This document shows positions 1 to 8,417 of a stretch of 45,735 bases of DNA, in pieces. The stretch is from FCB group bacterium. Lineage in GTDB: Bacteria; Fidelibacterota; Marinisomatia; Marinisomatales; JAADGP01. The translations under genes and the position numbers were made by a program. The stretch lies in NCBI GenBank assembly GCA_013152315.1, contig JAADGP010000028.1, positions 1 through 45,735 of the forward strand, read 5' to 3'. Below the pieces are notes generated by a model. The model saw only the letters and a program-made list of their open reading frames with translations. It was not told where the DNA came from and did no database searches. Each line of letters starts with the position of its first letter. The first letter of the stretch is position 1.

Positions 1-842
1 CGCAGATTAATCTCCGACACCATTTCCTCATAGGTCAGCTCACCCCTCAAATGGGCCAGGATCTGTTTGTAACCGATAGAGTCCAGGGGGTGGTAGGTTT
101 CGCTTTCCGATGTCGCTTTAAGTTTTTCCACTTCACCGACCCATCCGGAAGCCAGCATGGTGTCCGTCCTGCGCCGGATTCTTTCTTCCAATTGCGACCA
201 GTCCATCGTTATCAACACCGTGAACAGGGAATAAGCGTTCCGGTGTTTCCGTTTTTGCGATCGGAAGTGCTCCGTCGGCGGTTTTCCCGTCGCTTCATAA
301 ATCTCCAACGCGCGGATTAAACGTTTTTTATTGTTGGGGTGAACGATGAGCGCGTATTCGGGGTCCACCGCCGCCAATCTTTCCAACAGGACCGAAGGTC
401 CGTATTGCTCGTATTCGTTTTCGAGACGCTGACGAATAACAAGATTGCTCACGCTGCCGGGAAAGATACCCTTCGCGACAGCCCGGTAATACAGTCCGGC
501 GCCGCCACATAAAACCGGTTGATGCCCTCTTTGATAAATATCCTCCACGACCCCATCCACCAGATTGGCGTATTCGCCGGCGGAGACCCTCTTATCGGGC
601 ATTCTGATGCCGATCAAATGATGCGGAACCTGAGCCTGTTCTTCACGGGTGGGTTGCGCGGTGCCGATTTCCATTCCGGCATAGATTTGCCTCGAATCCA
701 GACCGATAATTTCACCGTTGACCCTTTTGGCGACTTCGATCGCCAGTCTTGTCTTACCAACGGCCGTGGGACCTACGATCGCTAAAATCGGGGTTGGATA
801 TCTTCGAAAATGAATTTGTGAACCCGTTTTGCCGGGAAACAT
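1..842 (-). CDS. miaA: tRNA dimethylallyltransferase (MiaA), 3' end runs off the window; absent from the ORF track because it is partial
   Basis: Reverse-complement translation from ATG at 842: MFPGKTGSQIHFRRYPTPILAIVGPTAVGKTRLAIEVAKRVNGEIIGLDSRQIYAGMEIGTAQPT...; P-loop GPTAVGKT and DSRQIY motif typical of MiaA; adjacent to mutL. Confidence 0.93.
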   Translation of the reverse strand, partial: MFPGKTGSQIHFRRYPTPILAIVGPTAVGKTRLAIEVAKRVNGEIIGLDSRQIYAGMEIGTAQPTREEQAQVPHHLIGIRMPDKRVSAGEYANLVDGVVEDIYQRGHQPVLCGGAGLYYRAVAKGIFPGSVSNLVIRQRLENEYEQYGPSVLLERLAAVDPEYALIVHPNNKKRLIRALEIYEATGKPPTEHFRSQKRKHRNAYSLFTVLITMDWSQLEERIRRRTDTMLASGWVGEVEKLKATSESETYHPLDSIGYKQILAHLRGELTYEEMVSEINL

Positions 843-884
843 ATTTGCTTCCACACGATTACCTATTAATTCAAATTTACGTTC

Positions 885-2690
885 TCAAAGTCGTTCGAAC
901 CGCTTATCAATCTCATCTAAAGTCAACTGAACAATAATCGGTCGACCGTGGGGACAATAATACGGATGTTTGGTGCCGAAAAGACGATTTACCAATTCCT
1001 GCATTTCCTCGCGCGTGAGTTGGTCGCCGGCCTTTACCGCCGCGTGGCAGGCGAAAGACGCGGCCAGGTTTTCCTGAAATGAACTGTACTGTTTTTGATG
1101 ACTCAAATAATGATCGATAATATTCCGAATGATTTGCTTTTCATTTCCCCATCCCATCTCGGAGGGAACAGCCTCCACCAACACCTTGTTTTGCCCTACT
1201 TCCCGCATCCGAAACCCTATTTTTTCCAAATAGGGCAATATGTCCAGCAAAACCGAATATTCATCCGGCGAGAAAGTTAAGGTTTCCGGGAATAATAAAG
1301 TTTGGGAAGCCATGGGCGAAGCGTCAAAAGCGGCCAATGCTTCTTCGAACAATACCCGTTCATGGGCCACATGTTGATCAATAATTACCAGGCCGCTGCT
1401 TATCTGGGAAACAATGTATTTATTATGAACCTGCCAGATGTTTTCCACATCGATTTCCTGGTCGCCGCCTTTTCGGGCCGCCAGGGTCGATACATATGAT
1501 TTCGCCCGCTCAAGACCGGATACGGTTCGCGATGCCGGTGTTTCCGATTCCGGCGGTCCCCCGCCTGGGGCCGGTCCCGGACGTCCCGGTCCGCCCTTCC
1601 CGGTTGGGAAGGGAGTGGTCGCGGTGTAGGTGCGGGTGCTCAGGGAAAGTTGGTTGCCGGCGGGTTCCCCCGGAACGGATTTGCCAAAATCCGGGATGGT
1701 GTCCAAAATATTCCTTAACGCCGATTCGATCCCCGATTTCAATACATGGTAAATCCGCCATTCATCCTTAAACCGCACTTCAATTTTCATGGGGTGGACG
1801 TTTACATCCACCTGATCCAAAGGAAGGCCCATATTAAGCGTAAAAAACGGGTACTCTCCCCTTTTCGTGAGCGATTGAAAGCCTGAATACACCGCGGAAT
1901 TTAACAACCTGTTTTTAATAAAACGGCGGTTTAAAAAGATGTACTGTTCACCCGGTCGGGAACGGACCAAATTCAAATTCCCTATGAACCCGGATATGAC
2001 ATAATCGCCCTTGGCGATGTTGACCGGTAAAATATTCGTGCGGTAGGTTGGATCGAATAAAGCGGCGATCCGGTCCTCCAGCTTTTCGGGCAATACCTTC
2101 AGGATTTCTTTCCCATCGGCAACCAGTAAAAAATGAATTTCCGGATAAGCCAGGGCGAACCGGCGCGTCATCTGGACAATATGACGCAGTTCCACCTGGG
2201 GCGATTTCAGAAATTTCCGTCGCGCGGGCGTATTATAAAAAAGATTCGTAACCGTTATTTGCGTCCCCTGTTCGGCCGCCGCGGGAATGATTTCCGATGC
2301 CTTTCCCTTCCTCATAATCATTTCAGCTCCCCCGGCTCCCCCTTCGCCATCGGCGCAGGACACGATTTTGACATCCGAAACCGAGGCGATACTCGCCAGG
2401 GCTTCACCCCGAAAACCAAGGGTGTTTATCCGGAACAGGTCTTCCACACTGTTTATTTTGCTGGTTGAATACCGCTCAAAAGCGCGCGGCAGATCATCGG
2501 CGGTAATACCGTGGCCGTCGTCGGTAACCTGAATTAATTGGTGTCCGCCTTTTTCGATAACAATGCTCACCGCCGTCGCCCCGGCATCAATGCTGTTCTC
2601 CAACAACTCTTTCACAACCGAGGCCGGTCGTTCCACAACCTCACCGGCGGAAATTTTATTTCGCAAATCTTCTGATAACGACCGGATCAT
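885..2690 (-). CDS. mutL: DNA mismatch repair protein MutL
   Basis: N-terminal GHKL ATPase (IRSLSEDLRNKISAGEVVERPASVVKELLENSIDAGA; GFRGEALASIASV) and C-terminal ACHAAVKAGD / CPHGRP motifs. Confidence 0.97.
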   Translation of the reverse strand: MIRSLSEDLRNKISAGEVVERPASVVKELLENSIDAGATAVSIVIEKGGHQLIQVTDDGHGITADDLPRAFERYSTSKINSVEDLFRINTLGFRGEALASIASVSDVKIVSCADGEGGAGGAEMIMRKGKASEIIPAAAEQGTQITVTNLFYNTPARRKFLKSPQVELRHIVQMTRRFALAYPEIHFLLVADGKEILKVLPEKLEDRIAALFDPTYRTNILPVNIAKGDYVISGFIGNLNLVRSRPGEQYIFLNRRFIKNRLLNSAVYSGFQSLTKRGEYPFFTLNMGLPLDQVDVNVHPMKIEVRFKDEWRIYHVLKSGIESALRNILDTIPDFGKSVPGEPAGNQLSLSTRTYTATTPFPTGKGGPGRPGPAPGGGPPESETPASRTVSGLERAKSYVSTLAARKGGDQEIDVENIWQVHNKYIVSQISSGLVIIDQHVAHERVLFEEALAAFDASPMASQTLLFPETLTFSPDEYSVLLDILPYLEKIGFRMREVGQNKVLVEAVPSEMGWGNEKQIIRNIIDHYLSHQKQYSSFQENLAASFACHAAVKAGDQLTREEMQELVNRLFGTKHPYYCPHGRPIIVQLTLDEIDKRFERL

Positions 2691-2854
2691 ATTAATTTTT
2701 CATTTTTCGACGATTGATCATTACCGATGTTGATCGAAAGTAAGAAAGACCAGCAATCGAAATCCCTTAATGTCACTAATTACTGAAACCACCTTGTTTT
2801 TTCTTAGCAAAAGTAAATCACCTCTTAGTCAAACCGTAATCCAAACTTGTCATC

Positions 2855-2924
2855 ATCACACATCACGCATCACTCATCACGTTTCACGCTTAACGCTTCA
2901 CGTTTTACGTTTCACGCCTCACGC
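2855..2924. repeat. Degenerate 7-nt periodic tandem array, 10 units (ATCACAC ATCACGC ATCACTC ATCACGT TTCACGC TTAACGC TTCACGT TTTACGT TTCACGC CTCACGC)
   Basis: Read directly; the 7-nt phase is kept over 70 bp. Confidence 0.85.
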
Positions 2925-4760
2925 TTTCGAAATAATGGAAATGGTTTTTGAAAATATTTCCGCCCGCAATTTTTCGGCTTTTTCGATCAGCTCATAAATC
3001 GTCTTTTTTGTCTCCTTAACATACTCTTCGTCGCCGTCAATACCGCTTAAATTAATCAATACATTTAAGCCCGCCCCCCGTACCGCAGCCAGGGCGGTCT
3101 CACCGGCCACTCCGGCATCGCTCACCGAATTGGGATTGCCTTTTTCAACCATGATTTTCGCCAATTCCAGTACCCGCAACGATTTTTCCGCGACTTCCAG
3201 CGGTACCCGGATCGCAAAACGATTGGCCTCCGCGAGCGCTTCCCGTTTGCGGGCTTGCTCCTCATCGCTGCCGGACGGTAACCGGTTGGCGTCCATCACC
3301 TGGTTAAAGGCTTTTGTGTCTTCATCGACAAGCGAGGACAGATGATCCATTAGTTGTTGTGCCTCATCCCCGATTGCGGATAGAAACGGTTTTTGCTCGA
3401 AATATCCCTTCTTCTCGTGGGTTATTGCCGCCACCATGGAAGTCAACGCGGCGCCCAAACTCCCCGCCAGGGCCGAAACACTGCCCCCGCCGGGCGCCGG
3501 ACTATTGGCGGACAACTCCGCTGTAAATTCATTGACCGTCAGATTCATTAATTTCCCGGCCTCCGTTTTGACAGCGTAATCAATAATTTTCTCTTCCGGA
3601 ATAAAAGGCGTCACGTCATTCAGCCCCAGCGACTGAACGGCAACTTCAACCAGTTCCTTTTCCGGTATCCCCGTCGTGCGTTGTTGTTTGTTAAGGTAAT
3701 GACGGCCGGCCATGAGCAACGCCTTGAGCGGTATCAGTCCGACCAATTCGCTTCCCGTTACCCGCACCCCGCGGGTTACGGCCAGTTCGCAAACCTTGTC
3801 GAACACATCATGGATCGTCGAAACCTTGTAATTCGTGAAATTAATCGAGATTTGCGCCCGTTTAAAGGTGTCGATATACCACCCGATGGCTTTCACATGT
3901 TTAAATTTTCCCGGTCGTTTAACGGGCTTGCCGGGAAGCTGGTCTTCGGAATAACCGATTTCCTCCCAATAGGAGCGTATGTCAAAATCGTGTTTTTGTT
4001 CATGGTGCGCGATGAGGGCGGTTACCGATCCGGCTATGTGGTCGCAAAAACTGCAGGGATACTTCCCCTCCCGGTAACGGATAATGGAACCGTCCAGGTA
4101 ATTATTCGATTCGGGATGAGGAATTCTTACCGTTCTCCCTTTTTCCCTGATCTCGAAAGCGATATCGGTTGCCAGGCGTTTGTCTTTCGTATTCAGGTTT
4201 ATATTATAAGCGATCAGGAATTCCCGCGCCCCCATTACCGTGGCGCCGCTCCGGGGATTAAATTCCGCCGGACCGAAATCCGGTCGCCACTCCGGATCCC
4301 TTAATTTTTTTTCCAGTCCTTCGTACTCGCCTTCGCGAATGCGAGCCAGGTTTTTTCGTTCCGGCCTCCGGGCCGAATATTCATACAGGTAAACCGGGAT
4401 GCCCAATTCCTCCCCCACGCGTTTACCGACCCTTTCGGATAGGGCCACGCATTCGTCCATGGTGACATCACTGACGGGGATGAAGGGACAGACATCGGTG
4501 GCGCCCATCCGCGGATGGGCCCCTTCCTGTTCCCGCATATCAATCACTTCCGCCGCCTGCCGTATCGCCCGGTAAGCCGCTTCTTCTACCGCAGATAATG
4601 ATCCGACAAAGGTAACCACCGTCCGATTGGTGTCCTTGCCGGGGTCAACATCCAGCAAAGTAATCCCTTCCACGGCCTGAATCGCAGCGGTGATCTGTTT
4701 GATTTTCCCGGCGTCACGGCCTTCGCTGAAGTTGGGTACACATTCGACTAACGCAGACAT
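2919..4760 (-). CDS. Bifunctional glutamate formimidoyltransferase / formimidoyltetrahydrofolate cyclodeaminase (FTCD-like)
   Basis: N-terminus MSALVECVPNFSEGRDAGKI, C-terminal cyclodeaminase segment SANSPAPGGGSVSALAGSLGAALTSMVA. Confidence 0.93.
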   Translation of the reverse strand: MSALVECVPNFSEGRDAGKIKQITAAIQAVEGITLLDVDPGKDTNRTVVTFVGSLSAVEEAAYRAIRQAAEVIDMREQEGAHPRMGATDVCPFIPVSDVTMDECVALSERVGKRVGEELGIPVYLYEYSARRPERKNLARIREGEYEGLEKKLRDPEWRPDFGPAEFNPRSGATVMGAREFLIAYNINLNTKDKRLATDIAFEIREKGRTVRIPHPESNNYLDGSIIRYREGKYPCSFCDHIAGSVTALIAHHEQKHDFDIRSYWEEIGYSEDQLPGKPVKRPGKFKHVKAIGWYIDTFKRAQISINFTNYKVSTIHDVFDKVCELAVTRGVRVTGSELVGLIPLKALLMAGRHYLNKQQRTTGIPEKELVEVAVQSLGLNDVTPFIPEEKIIDYAVKTEAGKLMNLTVNEFTAELSANSPAPGGGSVSALAGSLGAALTSMVAAITHEKKGYFEQKPFLSAIGDEAQQLMDHLSSLVDEDTKAFNQVMDANRLPSGSDEEQARKREALAEANRFAIRVPLEVAEKSLRVLELAKIMVEKGNPNSVSDAGVAGETALAAVRGAGLNVLINLSGIDGDEEYVKETKKTIYELIEKAEKLRAEIFSKTISIISKA

Positions 4761-4770
4761 CCGCTTGCAC

Positions 4771-4908
4771 CTAACCTTTAAAAGCGATTTTTTGTAAATA
4801 ATACATCAGCCAGATAATTAGAAACAATAAAATAGCAATCCAATAGAGTGGTCGTCCAGGTTTCCGTCGTTGGGGAAGAATTCGACGAAACTTAATCCGG
4901 TGGACCAT
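4771..4908 (-). CDS. Small single-TM protein, 45 aa (MVHRIKFRRILPQRRKPGRPLYWIAILLFLIIWLMYYLQKIAFKG)
   Basis: ORF read by eye in the gap between the M50 protease and FTCD genes, same strand; basic N-terminus followed by one hydrophobic helix. Below the ORF-track length cutoff. Confidence 0.55.
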   Translation of the reverse strand: MVHRIKFRRILPQRRKPGRPLYWIAILLFLIIWLMYYLQKIAFKG

Positions 4909-4911
4909 GAT

Positions 4912-5553
4912 TTAAATTCCCGCAAAGAGATACATGAAAAAGTTAATGAATGGTTTCATAAAAAGCCAAATTATCGAAAAGCCCGTAATATAGCCGAACA
5001 GGATAACGCCCAACAAAATTCTGGGGCCGTATATTTGCAGCTTCATCACCATTTCCGGGTTTTTGCGAATCATCATGCCCGAAAATATCTGGGATCCGTC
5101 CAGGGGGGGAATAGGAATTAAATTAAAGATGGCCAGGGCAATGTTTATTCGCACGAACATGAACAGCATGGTATCGATGGGATCTCCACTCATCAATCCT
5201 TGGATTCCGCCTTGTCCCACTACCCGGAACAACAACCCTCCCACCAGTGCCAATAAAAGATTCGCCGCCGGCCCGGCGAATGCAACCATCATCATGTCCG
5301 TACGGGGATTGCGTAAATTGCTGGCGTTAACCGGTACGGGTTTGGCCCACCCGAATCCCACGAACAGAATCATTAAGGAACCAAAGGGATCCAAATGAGC
5401 CATCGGATTTAACGTCAAACGTCCCATCCTTGCGGCCGTATCGTCGCCCCGCCGATAGGCCATGTAAGCGTGAGAAAACTCATGAAATACCAGAGCAAAC
5501 ACCAATACCGGTATTAACATTACCAAAACTTCAACAGGCAGGCTGAACAGCAT
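4912..5553 (-). CDS. Site-2 protease family (M50) membrane metalloprotease
   Basis: HEFSHA (HExxH) motif, NLIPIPPLDG C-terminal motif, multiple TM segments. Confidence 0.92.
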   Translation of the reverse strand: MLFSLPVEVLVMLIPVLVFALVFHEFSHAYMAYRRGDDTAARMGRLTLNPMAHLDPFGSLMILFVGFGWAKPVPVNASNLRNPRTDMMMVAFAGPAANLLLALVGGLLFRVVGQGGIQGLMSGDPIDTMLFMFVRINIALAIFNLIPIPPLDGSQIFSGMMIRKNPEMVMKLQIYGPRILLGVILFGYITGFSIIWLFMKPFINFFMYLFAGI

Positions 5554-5654
5554 AATCTATCCGTCTCCGGGAAATTTAATAATTAAAGGGTGTGAATACG
5601 TCTTCATCTTTTCACGTTGAATAACCATGTCTATCCGTGTTTTCATTTTTTATT

Positions 5655-6548
5655 TCACCAACGGGGGTGATATGTGCGATGAACTTCTTTCAGGTACTCT
5701 TTATCCAGGTGGGTATAAATCTGGGTGGTGGAAATATCGGCATGGCCCAGCATTTCCTGTACCGCCCGCAGGTCGGCACCTCCTTCAAGGAGGTGGGTCG
5801 CAAAAGAGTGGCGGAGGGTGTGGGGACTGACCTTCCTGGTTATTCCCGCCGCTTCAACCCATTTTTTCAGGATAACCCAAACCATCATGCGCGTTAAGGG
5901 CCGACCGTTACGGCTTAAAAAGATCGTCCCCGGGTTGGACCCGCGCCGGGCCAATGAAGGCCGCAAATGTTTCAAATAATCGTTGAGCCGGTCCATCCCG
6001 CGCGGTCCCACCGGAACTAACCGTTCCTTATTCCCTTTGCCCAATACGCGAATCATTTCCGCCTCGGCGAGCAGGTCGGTAAGCTTTAAACCGCAGGCCT
6101 CACTCACCCGCAGACCGGCGGAATACAATATTTCCAACAGCGCCACGTCCCGGAGCCCCATGGGTTCGGAAACGTCAACAGAATCCAAAATCGAATTTAC
6201 TTCCTCCACGGTCAGGACCTGGGGCAATTTCTTTGGCAGCTTCAGGGTGTCCAGCAATTGAGAGGGGTTCTGCGACACCAGTTTTTCACTGGACAAAAAG
6301 GCGTGGTAGGAGCGGATTGACGAAAACGTTCTGGAAATACTGGAAGGTGCCAGATGGATATCGTTCAGGGTCCGGATAAAGGCGCGAATGTGTTTTTGGC
6401 GTATTTTTTCCAGATCGTCTATATTTTGATCTTGTTCCAGAAACAACAGGTACCTTCGCAGGTCCCGTTGATAGGCGGCGATTGAATTGGCCGACAGGTT
6501 TCTCTCCACTCGCAACATCATCAGATACTCTTGGAAGTAGGTCTGCAT
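5655..6548 (-). CDS. xerD: Tyrosine recombinase XerC/XerD family
   Basis: N-terminal SAM-like domain; catalytic segments LYSAGLRVSEACGL, SPHTLRHSFATHLLEGGADLRAVQEMLGHADISTTQIYTH. Confidence 0.93.
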   Translation of the reverse strand: MQTYFQEYLMMLRVERNLSANSIAAYQRDLRRYLLFLEQDQNIDDLEKIRQKHIRAFIRTLNDIHLAPSSISRTFSSIRSYHAFLSSEKLVSQNPSQLLDTLKLPKKLPQVLTVEEVNSILDSVDVSEPMGLRDVALLEILYSAGLRVSEACGLKLTDLLAEAEMIRVLGKGNKERLVPVGPRGMDRLNDYLKHLRPSLARRGSNPGTIFLSRNGRPLTRMMVWVILKKWVEAAGITRKVSPHTLRHSFATHLLEGGADLRAVQEMLGHADISTTQIYTHLDKEYLKEVHRTYHPRW

Positions 6549-6650
6549 CCGCCTGGCAATATCAAACGAACGTCGTTTCTCCGTGATAAAACCGAATCGG
6601 TCGGGTAGAGGTTTCGACAGTAATTTTAGTTCGCTTAAGGTTCATGAAAT

Positions 6651-7235
6651 TCAGGACGATTTCACTACTGCCTGTTCGATTAATTCACATAAAATGTGTC
6701 CGGATAGAATATGTCCCTCCTGTATTCGTTGTGTGTCGTCACTCGGAATCCTGATAGCGACTTTGCCAAGCGCCGCCAAAGCGCCGCCGCTGCGACCGGT
6801 AAGCGCCACGACCGGCATCTGTTTTTCCCGCGCCGTCCTGGCAGCCGCGATCACGTTGCCTGAATTCCCGCTGGTTGAGATCGCCACCAGTACATCGCCC
6901 GGTTCTCCCAGGGCTTCAATCTGTCTGGAAAATATTGTTTCAAAAGCAGTATCGTTGGTCCAGGCGGTCAGCAAAGAGGAATCGGTGGTCAGGGCAAGAG
7001 ACGGAATGGCCGGACGATTGTGATCACGCAAGCCACCCACCAATTCGGTGGATAAATGCTGGGCCTGAGCCGCGCTGCCGCCGTTGCCGCACCACAGGAT
7101 CTTTTTCCCACCTTGAACCGCCGCGATCATTATCGCCGCCGCGTTGTCCAGATCCTCCTGGCAATGTTTTATCATAGCCCGCATGGTTTCGGCGCTTTCC
7201 GACAATTGCTTTTCAATAATCGTTAGATAATCCAA
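6651..7235 (-). CDS. gmhA: SIS-domain protein, phosphoheptose isomerase (GmhA)-like
   Basis: LWCGNGGSAAQAQHLSTELVG, AISTSGNSGNVIAA, EGHILSGHILCELIE. Confidence 0.85.
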   Translation of the reverse strand: MDYLTIIEKQLSESAETMRAMIKHCQEDLDNAAAIMIAAVQGGKKILWCGNGGSAAQAQHLSTELVGGLRDHNRPAIPSLALTTDSSLLTAWTNDTAFETIFSRQIEALGEPGDVLVAISTSGNSGNVIAAARTAREKQMPVVALTGRSGGALAALGKVAIRIPSDDTQRIQEGHILSGHILCELIEQAVVKSS

Positions 7236-7238
7236 AAT

Positions 7239-8006
7239 CTATTCCTTGCTGTGGACGGCTTCGGCGAATGCCGACATTAATCCGCTTCCTCCCGTTTCCT
7301 CGATAATGGTGCCGGTGACAATAAAATCGGCGCCCGCTTCAACCCGTTCCTTCGCCTGCGCCGGTTCCCGAAGGCCGCCACCCACGATGATCGGCACGTC
7401 CACCTTGTCATTCACGGCTTCGATAATAGCGGTGGTAACGGGTGTTTTTGCGCCGCTGCCCGCTTCCAGATAGATCATCTTCATACCAAAATATTGGGCT
7501 GCCAGACTATGCGCCACCACAATATCCGGGCGATTCATGGGAATGGGACGCGTGCCGCTCATGAACTCCACTGTTGACCGGGCTCCCCCGTCTATCAATA
7601 AATAACCGGTGGGGATCGTCTCAATACCAAGGTCATGGACAATGGGGGCGGCGATGGCCTGTTCACCAATAAGATAATGGGGATTCCGCCCCGACAGGAC
7701 CGACATAAACAACATGGCATCGTAATGTTCGTTTAACTGGTTCACTCCCCCCGGGAAAAAAATCACCGGCATTTCCGCCAAAGCTTTAATCCGGGCCACG
7801 CGTTGATGGTATTTGCCGTCCATCATCAGACTTCCGCCGACAAAAAGGGCATCCACGCCGGCATGGTTCGCGGTCTCCACGCGGGCATCCAGGGAATTGT
7901 CGTTTTTCCGATCGGGATCGATTAATACGATATAACCAGCGCCTTTCTGATCACGAACATCCAGAAGATAACGGTATATTTCATTTTTTTTCACTTTTTG
8001 TGTCAA
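7239..8006 (-). CDS. Geranylgeranylglyceryl/heptaprenylglyceryl phosphate synthase family (GGGPS) TIM-barrel protein
   Basis: VLIDPDRKN, GYLLIDGGARSTVEFMSGTRPIP, YLEAGSGA, IIVGGGLR, GTIIEE motifs; 4-bp overlap with gcvH. Confidence 0.9.
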   Translation of the reverse strand: MTQKVKKNEIYRYLLDVRDQKGAGYIVLIDPDRKNDNSLDARVETANHAGVDALFVGGSLMMDGKYHQRVARIKALAEMPVIFFPGGVNQLNEHYDAMLFMSVLSGRNPHYLIGEQAIAAPIVHDLGIETIPTGYLLIDGGARSTVEFMSGTRPIPMNRPDIVVAHSLAAQYFGMKMIYLEAGSGAKTPVTTAIIEAVNDKVDVPIIVGGGLREPAQAKERVEAGADFIVTGTIIEETGGSGLMSAFAEAVHSKE

Positions 8007-8386
8007 TTGATTAACGCCTGATAATCGTCGGCGGACAATAAGCCCTCTTTATCCGACGGGTCGGTAACTTCCAGTTTGATCATCCAGCCGGCACCATAAG
8101 GATCATTATTCACCTGTTCCGGGGCATCTTCCAGGTCGTTGTTAACGGCTGTCACTTTCCCCGCCACCGGAGCGTAAATGTCGGCCACCGTTTTGACGGC
8201 TTCGATCGTTCCGATCGGGTCTCCCTTTCCCACTTCCTGACCAATTTCAGGAAATTCGACATAAATGATGTCACCCAGTTCTCCCTGGGCGAAATCAGTG
8301 ATGCCGATTGTCACTTCGCTTCCTTCAAATCGGGCCCATTCATGGTCTTTGGTGTAAAGCAATTCGCTTGGGATGTTCACGATCAC
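8003..8386 (-). CDS. gcvH: Glycine cleavage system H protein
   Basis: YTKDHEWARFEGSEVTIGITDFAQGELGDIIYVEFPEIGQEV; lipoyl site ESVK-like segment IGTIEAVKTVADIYAP. Confidence 0.96.
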   Translation of the reverse strand: MIVNIPSELLYTKDHEWARFEGSEVTIGITDFAQGELGDIIYVEFPEIGQEVGKGDPIGTIEAVKTVADIYAPVAGKVTAVNNDLEDAPEQVNNDPYGAGWMIKLEVTDPSDKEGLLSADDYQALIN

Positions 8387-8417
8387 CTCTTATTCATGTT
8401 GCGTTTGTAATTTCAAT

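Noticed and set aside
1496-1771. Plus/minus ORFs in the GC-rich MutL linker region
   Set aside because: They overlap the Pro/Gly-rich interdomain linker of mutL; no independent coding signal.
2855-2924. CRISPR-like array
   Set aside because: Period is 7 nt with degenerate units and no spacers; no cas genes in the window.
3681-4304. Plus-strand 207-aa ORF
   Set aside because: Antisense to the FTCD-like gene; low-information translation.
5655-6548. XerD-like recombinase as marker of an integrated mobile element
   Set aside because: Sits in a housekeeping operon-like string with no attachment-site duplication, cargo or phage genes; best explained as the chromosomal XerC/D.
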